The position numbers and the translations under genes are program-made. Shown here piece by piece: positions 9,536 through 20,009 of a stretch of 64,000 bases of DNA. Origin of the DNA: Craterostigma plantagineum. Lineage: Eukaryota; Streptophyta; Magnoliopsida; Lamiales; Linderniaceae. Under the pieces are notes generated by a model. It was given only the letters and a program-made list of their open reading frames with translations, ran no database searches and was not told where the DNA came from. Numbering within the stretch: the first letter of the stretch is position 1; every line of letters begins with the position of its first letter. The stretch lies in contig JAPQWV010000499.1 in the NCBI GenBank assembly GCA_027422505.1, forward strand, positions 372,001 to 436,000. The letters run 5' to 3'.

Positions 9536-11118
9536 ATTTACAGGTGACTTCTTAGGTCTCCAGACATACTTAACTTTATCAATTTTCTTTAAAGCACGAT
9601 TGTATGCATAATGACCATTTTTACCACAACAGAAACATTTAACCTTAGTTACAGAATGTTTAGCATGCTTTACTTCAATGGAATAACCTATACCTGACCT
9701 ACCAATATTCCTAGGGGTACCTAACAGCATATCTAGGTTCTGCTTACCATGAGGAGTCTATCATCTTTCTGCTTTTCTCTATCTAAGGAATTTCTGAGTT
9801 CTACGATATCTCTACATAAGTCACTGCTTTTCTTTCCTACTTCCTCACAGTCACATGAAACTTTCTCTTTCTCGGCAGTAACTAACTCTCCTTTCAAACG
9901 TGTAATCTCTAGATCAGCCTCATGGTTTTCCTTAGCTAAATCATCTCGCTGTTTTATCAGTTTCCAATTCAAGGAATTTGCGACTTAATCTTCCTATCTG
10001 CATTTTGAAGTAATTGACACTATTGTTCCTTACTTTCTTCTATATCAAAACAGATGAGTCACTGTCACAATCATTGTTATAAAGAGTGTTTAAGATATGA
10101 ATTTTCTCAATGGAGGAAGAACGAGATCCTCGTCAGCCATGATAGCGTGATCCTCGTCTTCACTTTGTTCCATTTCAGAGTCATTTGATCCCGTCACCAT
10201 GGCCTTCTGCTTCCTTGGTTTCTCATTGTTGCTTGTTGGGCATTCATGTGCATAGTGGCCTGGTTTGTTGCATCGGAAACATTTCTGAACTTTCTTCCCA
10301 GATGAGGAGATTCCCTTGTTTTTGTTCTGGAATTTGTTGAATTTCCCTTCTTTTTCTGGTGGAATCTTTCAAATCTTTATGTAAGCATGGCTAAGTCGTT
10401 CATCAAGCCTTCTTCTTCGTCGTCAGAATCAGATTCTTCTTGGTTGGATTTGAATGCAATGGACTTCTGATTTTGTCCTGCGACTTCTCATTCATTGACG
10501 TTCGAATCATCTCGTAAGAGATAAGAGACCCAATCAGTTCGGAGATGCTAAGTGCTTCCAGATCCTTTGTTTCGTAGATGGCAGTAACCTTGGCATTCCG
10601 TTCTCGTTGCACTGATCTCAGTATCGTTCTGACTTGTTCACTATCGGGAACCTTCTTTTCGAGAGAGAACATTTGGTTGATGATTCCCATGAATTTGGCA
10701 TACATCTGGCTTAAATTCTCGTCAGATTCCATTTAGAACGGTTCGTACTGATGAGTGAGCAGAGCCAGTTTTTCTTGCACAACTCGTTGGATTCCTTCAT
10801 GAGTAAATTGGAGCATGTCCCATATAGCCTTTGCCGATGAGCAGTAACTAACCGAATGTATTCTTCCCGTGTGAGTGCGCATGCGAGCATTGTTTTTCGC
10901 CTTTGCGTTTCGCGTGATTCCCCTTTTATCATCAGCAGTGTATTCCCTTAGCAGCCTTTGGGGTTCCATCTTCTTTCGCAGTCGTGTATGGTCCATTGAC
11001 GATTGTCTTCGAAAGATCATTGTCGACAGCCGCGTATGGTCCATTGACCCTCTGCAAATAAATAAACAATCGAAAAAGCCAATAGATCTTAACTCAGGCG
11101 TGTTAGGCTTTCCGTTGA
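9536..11118 (-). pseudogene. Ty1/copia gag (element Cop-1), broken
   Basis: Minus-strand frames 10,733-11,044 and 10,403-10,732 together give a UBN2-type copia Gag: SSAKAIWDMLQFTHEG, then ENLSQMYAKFMGIINQM, VRTILRSV and LEALSISELIGSLISYE. A zinc knuckle C-x2-C-x4-H-x4-C (CFRCNKPGHYAHEC) lies at about 10,241-10,283. Further on are a Lys/Glu-rich coiled-coil-like stretch (9,733-9,972) and a second CCHC-like motif (CFCCGKNGHYAYNR) lacking its last Cys. Several stops and frameshifts break it. The frame is cut at 9,536 by LTR C and separated from its own PBS and LTR by the solo LTR at 11,124-13,814. Protease, integrase and RT are absent from the window. Confidence 0.82.
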
Positions 11119-11123
11119 GTAAC

Positions 11124-13814
11124 TGTGGCGACCCTACTTCCTAATTAGAATAGTTGGCGGATTTCCGCAACAGAAGTCGCGGAGGACCCGATTTATTGAA
11201 AACTTTTAGTAAAATAATTTCCATTTCATATCAAAGGTCGGGTTTTACAAAAAGCGTCATATCTACACACCGAGCCGAAGCCCCAAAATCTATCCCGACT
11301 AAACTAAACTACGCCTCTCCACAGGTCGCGTCCCATGTACCGCTCCGCCCTCAAAAGCCCGTGGAGTCACCGCCGCCAGCCCGCCTACAGCGAACCCTGA
11401 CGCCCATCGGTGTCGGGCGCAGTCTCACCTATAAAATAAAACCCTGAGCAAAAACGCCCAGTAGGTGGCAGTAAAAACATGCAATGCATATGCGTGCGTG
11501 CACTCAACCCAATCCCATGTCCTCACACATGAAATATGCACGCTCGACCTATCTCACGTCTCATCACATATCAGGGCCCTAGGCTAGACTCGGCACCCAC
11601 GCGCGCATGGCAAGGTACGCCATAATCATGCGGTAGCCCACGTCGGCCTCGCCGGGTCGCTCCCTCCGCACACAATCTCAACCCGACGGTGTTACACCTT
11701 GGTGTAACTCCCCGAGTAGTCTACCACTACCCGGGTAGACAGGAATCTCACATCTGTCTGCCGTCCCTGAGCCATATAATAACGGTGGTGTGCACCTCGG
11801 GTGGCTCAATCCCGAGTAGATGGGGTCGCAAACCCCCTCTCCCACCAGGTGCCCTATCGAGTCTAAACCTGACTACCAACATCGGTAACTCTACCCCACT
11901 CATCCGACACCATAAGGCGTCACGTACAAATACGGTACAACAATCTCTCACACGTGTATGTTGTGATATGCACATACAAATCAATCACATGAACACATCA
12001 CACGTTTCATATAACTCGTAAAATATTATACTTTATTAAAACCCGATACTAGGCCGATGGTTTGAAATTCCAAAAATAATATTTTTATAATTTAAAATAT
12101 GGGTTGACCCGAAAATATATGTTATAGTACGAAAATATTTTATTTAAAAGTGATTTGGGCTTAAAAACCATTTATTTAAAATATTTGGATACTGTTTTAG
12201 GGTTTTTGGTAAAAGTCGGGCGATTTAAGTTGTGCAGTAGAAAAATGTCGAGGTAGTTAATAGATGGATTTCGAAATGAATTATAAAAGATGTCGGGTTA
12301 CCTATTACAAGAGATGTCGAGCTGCATAATTGATAGATGTCGAAACGTATAGTGAAGGAACTCGACATTTCTAAGGTTTGTATATCGACATTTATAGTTG
12401 TTTTGAGAGTCTCGACATTGTGTAAGAATTTTGACATTTATTCTTTGTTCAATTATGTGCCACGACATTTTACAATGATGTCGACTTTTACAAGGAATGA
12501 TGAGCTCGACATTTTCTATTTTACTAGAGCTCGACATTTTTAAGTAAGAGCACGACATTTTCTATTTCACTAGAGCTTGACATTTTTAGTATGTCTCGAC
12601 ATTTATATTATATCGACATTCTATAAAGGTTTCGACATTTAGTATAAGATATCGACATTTTTGTTAGAGGCCTCGACATTCTCCGCTCGACATTTTTGGT
12701 ATGTCTCGACATTTCTATTGTCTCGACATTCTATAAAAGTTTCGACATTTAGTATAAGATATCGACATTTTTGTTAGAGGCCTCGACATTCTTCGCTCGA
12801 CATTTTTGGTATGTCTCGACATTTCTATTATCTCGACATTCTATAAAAGTTTCGACATTTTTCAGAAATTAACAAGTTCTTCGTCGCTCAACCCATAATC
12901 TAAATCATCAACCAAGAACTCATATTTTGAGTTCGAAATCACATTGAAACACATAGCAACATGCCACGAAAATTATAAAGATTATAAGACTTAAGAATAT
13001 GAAATCGAATGGCCTTCCAATCGACTTCTAACCATTTTACGGAAATTAATATACTTTAAAAGGGTTTGTAGGGGTATAAACCACCTACCTCACTTCCAAG
13101 CTAATATTTGGGTGATTTTCCTAAGCTAAGGTCGAGTTGAGCTCGTTCCCTTCACAGCACCTTTCTTCTTTCGTCACCTACACTTAGGCTAACTACTTAA
13201 ACCGTATAAAATAGCAATTATCTAAGCTTGTAAATGGGATCCTCACCTCTTTAACTCGGTTCTTCTCTCTTTGGTCCCTTGTTTATATTTCTTTGTTTTT
13301 CTCCTTGATCCTCACGTCGATTGAAGGTTGCAAATGAGGTTTTTCTTTCTTCTCTTCTAATGTTCTTTTCGTTGGTTAAAGGTTGGCAATTGAGGGTTTT
13401 TATTTCCTTTGCATCTATATCACGTTTTTTTTTTTATTTTTTTATTTTTTTTGCCTTAGACCATAATGATTATTGTTAGGATAAATATCTCTTTTGAAGT
13501 ATGGCCTTCACGTGGCTTTTCCCACAAATTAAGTAACTTTGTTCTTATCTCATGTTTTTAATTCATTTGGGCCATTAGTTCACTTATTTGGGCTTCATAA
13601 AATTTAACTTGGCCCTAACTAATTTGTTTTGCGTCTAATATTATTCAACCTATTCTTATTCTTGGGTTTCTTAATCATTTTCGGCCCACTTGTTTTTCCT
13701 CGGCCCTAACTGATATTTTCGGCTCGCTCCCGAAAATCGGTTTCGTTCGAAAGTCATCTTCATTAATTTCGAACATTACAGAAATAATCCCGTATTAATT
13801 TTACGGGTATTACA
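11124..13814 (-). mobile_element. Solo LTR, gypsy family B, TSD gtaac
   Basis: The minus-strand LTR starts TGTAATACCCGTAAAATTAA (13,814) and ends GGGTCGCCACA (11,124). Perfect 5-bp direct repeats gtaac flank it (11,119-11,123 and 13,815-13,819). No internal retroelement sequence is present, so it is the product of LTR-LTR recombination. It splits the copia element Cop-1 between PBS and gag. Native length is 2,691 bp, close to the 5' LTR of Gyp-B after removing its LINE (about 2,580 bp). Confidence 0.93.
12240..12870. repeat. Burst of the word tcgacattt, with a 110-bp tandem at its right end
   Basis: tcgacattt or a close variant (ttcgacatt, tcgacattc) appears roughly every 18-30 bp, well over 20 times. 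From about 12,575 the words form a higher-order repeat of 110-113 bp: ccgctcgacatttttggtat at 12,683 returns at 12,793 with one change. It sits 0.94-1.57 kb from the LTR start, inside the solo LTR. Confidence 0.88.
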
Positions 13815-13821
13815 GTAACCC

Positions 13822-13833
13822 GCTCTGATACCA
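13822..13833 (-). promoter_or_regulatory. Primer-binding site of copia Cop-1
   Basis: The minus strand reads tggtatcagagc, complementary to the 3' end of plant initiator tRNA-Met, as usual for copia elements. It lies two bases inside the end of the Cop-1 LTR (13,836). The solo LTR insertion point is only 3 bp beyond it. Confidence 0.85.
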
Positions 13834-13835
13834 AA

Positions 13836-14197
13836 TGAAGTATGCCTAAGAGGGAGGGGTGAATTAGGCTATAAAAATTTTGGCTTGTTCTTCTTTGAAA
13901 AGTACGTTTCTTTAAGAAGATATTTGCAGAGTATGTTATTACCTGGAAAGCAGTAAGAGTATCAACGCTATCTCCCTAACCATGTTTCACAAAATATCAC
14001 ATTATTTCCAGAAAGCGTTTCAATGATATTACCTAGTTACTTGCAGGCGTTCCGGGTTTTTCGCACAGAAAATTAATATCTGAAAGTAAAGTGAGATGAG
14101 AGTTTTATACGGGTTACATCCCCAACCGGGGTTTAATCATGTCCTTGGGGTGTTATCTCCCCAAGAGTTCCAATCACTAAGCACTTTGGAAACTAGA
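13836..14197 (-). mobile_element. 3' portion of the 5' LTR of copia Cop-1
   Basis: On the minus strand this ends ...cccctccctcttaggcatacttca next to the PBS, a common ending of plant copia LTRs; a 'gttggggatgtaacccgtat' stretch lies upstream. The LTR's own 5' part is missing because Gyp-B begins at 14,198. The last bases, tttggaaactaga (14,185-14,197), recur at 25,198-25,210. Confidence 0.75.
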
Positions 14198-15053
14198 TGT
14201 AATACCCGTAAAATTAATACGGGATTAGTACATAATTATTTTGTAATATTCGAAATTAATGAAGCTGATTTCGGACGAACACGATTTTTTGGAAGTAAGT
14301 CGAAAATATTAATTAGACCCGAGAGTGAATACAATAAGATGGGCCAAATTAGTTGAGTCCGAAATGTTGCAAAGGCCCAAACCATATATCAATTAATAAA
14401 ATATGAGGAAAGGTCCAAGTTAAATATTAAAGCCCACATAAGTTGCCTAGCTTGGCCCACATGATATAGGATAAGATGGAGGTTGCTTAATGACTAAGGT
14501 AACCACGTTAGTATCATGTCATTCCCTTGATAAACAATCATTGCTAAGAAGAAGCGTGAAAGCAATAGAGGGAAAACAAGAAAGAACTAAAGAGAAGAAA
14601 GGAGGTGGCGAACAAAGTAGCCAAAGCCACGAATTGTTGGAACGCTCAAACACTGTAAAATCGTTTAAGTGTAGGAAGGTGGTGAGATTCCTACTTATAG
14701 GCTTAAATACTTATTATTTTAGTGAAGTAAGCTAACGTTGGAGTATAATAGGAAGTCGAACAACGAAAGAGAGGCAAACTTTGGCAAGCTTGAGCAGATT
14801 TTAAGCCTAGAATTAATCAAATACAGCTAAGGACGTGAGGTAGGCGGTTTTAAACCCCTACAGCCCGTATAATTTTCCGGAAAAGTATTAAAATTCGAAT
14901 GGAGCCATTCGAGTTTAAAGTTTCAAGTTTTATGATTTTGTGAATTTTGTGATGTGCTATTATGTGATTTTCGAACTCACTATATGAGTTCTATATTTTA
15001 TTGATGGTCTTATGTGATTCGATGTAATGATCTTGTAAAGAATTCTGGAAAAA

Positions 15054-16577
15054 AAAATGCGGGCTCAAAGGCTTACTTCGATAATACAAGAGATTATGGG
15101 TTTCCCGGAAGGAGAGCTGCTCGTGTGCTATTTGGGGGTCCCACTTATCACGTCGCGTTTAACTTTACAAGACTGCGTTCCACTTACCCGAAGTATTGAT
15201 TGTCGGTTGGGATCGTGGCTGAACTTGTCACTATCATATGCGGGTCGTGTACAACTTATTAAGTCCATCCTCTTGGCGTTCCACATTTATTGGGCGGTGT
15301 CTTCCTTATCCCAAAGGCCGTAATCCGAGACATTAAAGAGCGTATCCGGAAGTTTTTATGGAGGGGAACTACATCTAAGGTTGCATGGGATGATGTGTGC
15401 TGCCCTGTAACGGAAGGAGGATTGGGAATTCGATCCATAGAGTTTGATAATCGTGTTCTTCTTCTGGGGCAACTTTGGAGATTACTAAGGAGAGATGAAT
15501 CCTCTATTTGGGCGCAATGGATTCTTCGTACTAGATTGATGAATAAATCAATCTGGACTATTAGACCATCACTTAGCAGCGTGGAGTTGGAATAAGCTCC
15601 TTAAGATGCGATCTACAATACGACCATTGGTAGAATGTCGGGTGGGTAACGGGGAGAGCTTGTTTCTTTGCATGGATCCGTGGCTCTCCACGGTTCCACT
15701 TATCGAGCGATTTCCACGGGGTCCAATGGCAATGGGTCTACCACTTGACGCTCGATTGAGTACGATTATTGAGGAAGTGGGATGGTGCTGGCCGGGACAA
15801 TTCACTGCTGAATACCTTGAATTAAGTAGCGAATTACCACATATTGACCCTCTTACGGTGGACGAGTATCGATGGGTGGGCGGAAATCATGGTAACTTCC
15901 ATACACATTTGGCACGCAAGGCGTTGCGCATTCGACGAGAACGGGTTCCTTGGACTAATCTTTTTGGGGGTACTCTTAGTATTCCCCGATATGAATTTAT
16001 CCTATGGTTGGCGATACGGGGGAGGCTAGCTACGCGGGACAAAGTCTGGATTGCAAAGGCGGCGGGAACATCGACATGTCTACTTTGCCAGACAGGAGCA
16101 ACGGAGTCTATTCTTCACCTATTTTTTGACTGTTCTTTTTCCTGCACATGCATCACGTTACTTCGCCGAAAGATCAAGTTTGCATGGCCTTATTGCGATT
16201 GGAACAGGGGAATCCTTTGGGCATCTCAGAAATGGCGAGGGAAACATTTACTTAATAGTGCCTACCGACATATTCTTGCTGCGGTGGTCTACCATATCTG
16301 GCAGGAGCGAAATAGGCGGTGGCGAGAAGGAGGCGAACGCGGACCTGAGGTTATAGTGGCGGAATCCTCAATACCGCCTCTATGCGTTTATGTACTATAT
16401 CTCATAGATATCACTTGCAAAAGCATGCCTTACGCCGTTTGTGGCGGATTGCATGGTAGTGGTTTGCTATTACTTCTTTTCTTAGGGTTGTGAGCCAGTA
16501 GCCTGCTACTGGTAGGTGCATTTCGATGCTGATGTACCACTCTCAAGTTATTAGTGAACTTCATACCCAAAAAAAAA
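15054..16577 (+). mobile_element. LINE L1b, 5'-truncated, with TSD
   Basis: Flanked by agaattctggaaa at 15,039-15,051 and 16,578-16,590, with a poly(A) run at 16,569-16,578. The empty site survives in the second B LTR at about 29,079 (gaattctggaaaaacttagg). Its 3' UTR is short and lacks the gatatcgctcatga word of L1a, L1c and L1d, so it belongs to a different L1 subfamily. Confidence 0.92.
15057..16493 (+). pseudogene. L1b ORF2 C-terminal region (RT end + zf-RVT)
   Basis: Three frames joined by two frameshifts (about 15,290 and 15,590) give the C-terminal part of a plant L1 ORF2. 15,057-15,323 has YLGVPLITSRLTLQDC and LSYAGRVQLIKSILL. 15,290-15,595 has FLWRGTTSKVAWDDVCCP and EGGLGIRSIEFDN. 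15,606-16,493 has NLFGGTLSIPRYEFILWLA, CLLCQTG, HLFFDC and WQERNRRW, which make the zinc-binding domain. Endonuclease and the RT catalytic core are missing because of 5' truncation. Confidence 0.9.
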
Positions 16578-16589
16578 AGAATTCTGGAA

Positions 16590-17240
16590 AAACTTAGGGT
16601 TTGTAATCTTAGCTTCGTATGAAGGAATCGGGTGATTATTGAGATCGGACGAGTTGTAAGTTTTGGTCGAGTTTTGAGTTTCGTGGGCCTATTTACTCGC
16701 GAGTTATGTGTGAGACAGATTTTAAATGGAATAGAAAATCGGCCGAATCAGTTTCGGGTCGCGAAATCTTGTCGCGGGCCCAAGGACTTGTGGTTGAGTG
16801 TGTAAAATAGGTGTCGCGGGCAAAATTTTGGGTTCTTGCGGACTGGAAAGTTTCGCGGGTCGTGAGATAGTGCCGAGCCAATTTTGGGTCTCGTGGGCCG
16901 ACTGACTTTCGCGGGGTGATTTCCTGTGAATGTCGTCGCGGGCCGACTTTAGGTTTCACGGGCCGACCTGACTTCGCGGGGTGATTCCCGTGAGAGTGGT
17001 CGGTGATTCGCGTACTTAAAGTTGGGCTTAAAAAATCGGGCAATTTGCAGACTCGGCGAAAGCTTCGCGAATTCGAACATTGACCAGACGTTCACGGGCT
17101 GACCATCGGGCGATTTGTGAAACTCTGCGAGTGATTTCGTGAAGTCGGGTGTTGACTCCACGTTTCGCGGGTTGACCATCGTTTTAAAGTGGGCTTCGGG
17201 CGATTTAAAATTTGGGCTTTGACCGAAACTGGTGTGAGTT
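16590..17240 (+). repeat. Burst of ttcgcgggcc / cgggcgattt words in the Gyp-B 5' LTR
   Basis: The words (t)tcgcgggc, gcgggccga, cgtgggcc and cgggcgattt recur every 20-50 bp over about 650 bp (for example 16,820-16,990). The native offset from the LTR start, leaving out the LINE, is about 0.87-1.5 kb, the same place as the tcgacattt burst in the solo LTR of this family. Confidence 0.8.
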
Positions 17241-18321
17241 AACTAACATATTAGTTTTTGGGCTTTTGCCCAATTTCAAGTCAACTATTTCTAATAAAAT
17301 TATTTTCGGCCCAATCAGTTTTAAATTAGAATATTTTCATACTTTGACTAGGATTTGCGGGTCAACCCATAATTTCATATTTTAAGATTATTTTTTTGGA
17401 TTTAAAACATTCAGCCTAGTTCGGTAGCTATACGAGTTAGGTGATTCCAGTGTTTGACACGTGTACGCGCTACATGTGATTGACTTATGTATGCATTGTA
17501 CTACATGTCATGTGAGAGATTGCTGTGCCGTATTTATACGGTGATGCCTTACGGTGTCGGATGAGTGGGGTAGAGTGACCTATATTGGTCGTCAGGTTTA
17601 GACTCGATTGGGCACCTGGTGGGAGATAGGGTTTGCGACACCTGTCTACTCGGGATTGAGCCACCCGAGGTGTATACCACTGGATATATTTGGCTCAGGG
17701 ACGGCAGACAGATGTGAGATTCCTGTCTACCAGGGTTAGTGGTAAATTACTGGGGGAAAACCCATTGGGTTGAGATTGTGTGCGGAAGGAGCGACCCTGC
17801 GCGGCCGGCGTGGGCTACCGCATAGATTATGGCGTACTTTGCCATGGTGCGCGTGGGTGCCGACTCTAGGCTAGGGCCCTATTATGTATGAGATCTGACG
17901 TAGGTTCGAGCGTGCATTATCATATTGTGAGGATTGGGGTTGGGATGAGTGCACGCATGCATCACATGTTTTTACTACCACCTACTAAGCAATTTTGCTA
18001 TGGGTTTTATTTTTATAGGTGAGACCACTCCGACACCGATGGGTGTCAGGGTTAGTTATAGGCTGGCTGGCGGCGGTGACTCCACGGGCTTTTGAGGGTG
18101 ACGCAGTACATGGACGCGACCTATGGAGAGGCGTAGGATAGTCGGGTTTAGATTTTTGAGGCTTCAGCCCGATGTATTTTAGTGACGCTTTTTGTAAACC
18201 CGACTCTTAGTTATATATGTAAATTATTTTCTTTAAAAAGTTTTTGATATATCGGGTCTTCCACGACTTCTGTTGCGGAAATCCGCCAAATTAAGTAATT
18301 AAGAAGTAGGGTTGCCACAGG

Positions 18322-18333
18322 TGGTATCAGTGC
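18322..18333 (+). promoter_or_regulatory. Primer-binding site of Gyp-B
   Basis: tggtatcagtgc follows the 5' LTR end after two bases. It matches the initiator tRNA-Met PBS (tggtatcagagc) with one difference, and fixes the LTR end at 18,319. Confidence 0.85.
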
Positions 18334-18479
18334 ATAGCTTTAGATTCTGAAGACTGTTCATGTACTGTCGCTCAAAAGCCGGGAGAACCAGCATCGCCTG
18401 TAAGTGTTACGTGCTAATGTGATTACGTGATTTGATATGTGCATATTTATGTATACTAGATTGCATTCGAGAATGTCGA

Positions 18480-20009
18480 GGGGTAGACCTAGACGCGATT
18501 TGTAGGAGAATTTAGTCGGCGGGACGAACCTGAGTCCCCGACTAGACGCAACACTATCCACCGTCTGACTGAATTAATCCAACGACAGTCAGACCAAATC
18601 CATGATCAGATTAATCATCGGAGCTCATTTGAGCACCGATCCTTCCCGCAGCCTGATCGCGTGGAGATTATTGGGGAGAGATTTCGTAAACTAAACCCCC
18701 CCAACTTTTACTGAGGCCACTAACCCTGCAGTGGCTGAAGATTCGATTGGTACGATCGAAGATCTTTTCATTTATAGCCACGTGCCAGACAATGAAAAGG
18801 TGTTGTGCGCCGTTTACCTCCTTCGGGGAAGCGCACATTTCTGGTGGAACGCTGTTGTTGGAGAATCCTGCTACCATGACTTGGGAACGCAAATTCGAGG
18901 AGTTATACCGTTTTGCTCCGCATCTAAGTGTCGCGGGTGTCCGCCAGCTGGAATTCCGTCAAGCGAAGGAGCATGCGCTGATAGCCGAACAGACGGAAGG
19001 AGTGGTGAGGGAAGCTCAGGAAGCAAACCGAAAGAGGGAGAGCCAGCAAGGAGAAAGTAGCCAGAAATGACAATTATTTGGCAACCCGAAGAATAAAGGC
19101 AACCGATCGGGTCAGCAGATGTGGCGCCCAAACGCTTATCAGGAATGGAGCAATGTCCCCAATCGACCACAGACACTAGCGCCCCAATGCCAACAGTGTG
19201 GGCGAATTCACTTTGGCATCTGTTACGGACCACGACCGGTGCAGACTCTGCAGTGCTTCCGGTGCGGTGAAACTGGACACGTTGCACAAAATTGTACAAG
19301 AACTCAACTTTTACTGTAGAATCAGCTGCAAAACCTGATCGACTCCACCTATGCCTCACGTGTTGTCACACTGACGAACGAAGAGGCAGAGGCGAACCCA
19401 GCCGTAGTTACGGGTACGTTGAATATTTTCCTGACGAACGAAGAGGCAGAGGCGAACCCAGCCGTAGTTACGGGTACGTTGAAGAGTTTCCACGTACTGT
19501 CTTCAATCCTCATTGATTCTGGAGCCACACATTCGTTTGTGTCCAAGTTTAGTGACTAGGGCTAGAATCTATCCCGCCCATTTTTCATGCAATTTCGTAG
19601 TATCCCTAGCACACAGAGATCCAACTCGGACGAATTTAGTGGTTGAAAATTTTCCCTTTAGTATTGATGGTAGGGAGTTGAATGTAGATCTAATAGTAAT
19701 CCCGATGAATGATTACGACATCATATTCGGGATGGATTGGCTCTCGAAATACGGGACCATCATTGATTGTTCGAAGAGGGTAGTTAGGTTCAGATCACCC
19801 GATGGAGAGGAATTTGAATTTTCGGAAAAGAAGAATGGTAAGACAATCCTCGTATTTCTGCTTTGAAAGCTCACGACTCGTCAACGCGGGTTGCGAATCG
19901 TTCCTAGTTTTTGCGGTGAATGGTGAGGAATCTTCCCAGCCGAAGCTTGCGGAGGTTCTAATAGTAAATGAATATCCCAATGCATTTCCCGAAGATCTCC
20001 CGGGATTAC
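18480..20009 (+). pseudogene. Gyp-B gag and protease, broken
   Basis: Gag remnants lie at about 18,640-19,070: RVEIIGERFRKLNPPN, VAEDSIGTIEDLFIYSHVP, VLCAVYLLRGSAHFWW. A deletion removes the central Gag and joins it to FAPHLSVAGV and an Ala/Glu-rich tail. A zinc knuckle CFRCGETGHVAQNC is at about 19,257-19,298. The aspartic protease motif ILIDSGATHSFVS (D-S-G) is at about 19,507-19,545, and the trailing GMDWLSKYGTIIDC at 19,728-19,770. The frame changes several times. It ends within the conserved pre-RT stretch (FPEDLPGL) at 20,009, where the solo LTR D interrupts it; the sequence continues at 23,182. The layout is that of Tekay/Del-type chromoviruses. Confidence 0.85.
19371..19490 (+). repeat. 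60-bp direct duplication upstream of the protease motif
   Basis: Two adjacent 60-bp units (19,371-19,430 and 19,431-19,490) differ at only a few positions near the end. Each encodes LTNEEAEANPAVVTGTL, the linker between zinc knuckle and protease, so the duplication is in frame and adds 20 codons. Gyp-D has one copy (EEAENNPAVVTGTL, near 41,610). Confidence 0.93.

Larger units (their letters stand above)
14198..18319 (+). mobile_element. 5' LTR of gypsy element Gyp-B, carrying LINE L1b
   Basis: Starts TGTAATACCCGTAAAATTAA and ends AGGGTTGCCACA, followed two bases later by the tRNA-Met PBS (18,322). Start and end match the solo LTR at 11,124-13,814 read on the opposite strand. The LTR is 4,122 bp, of which about 1.54 kb is the LINE at 15,054-16,577 with its TSD. 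The downstream part has 'cctgtctactcgggattgagcc' and a 'gacggcagacagatgtgaga' block shared with the solo LTR. Confidence 0.9.

Noticed and set aside
18322..18333. Possible tRNA gene at tggtatcag sites (also 13,822-13,833)
   Set aside because: Only the primer-binding complement is present; no cloverleaf can be drawn around it.
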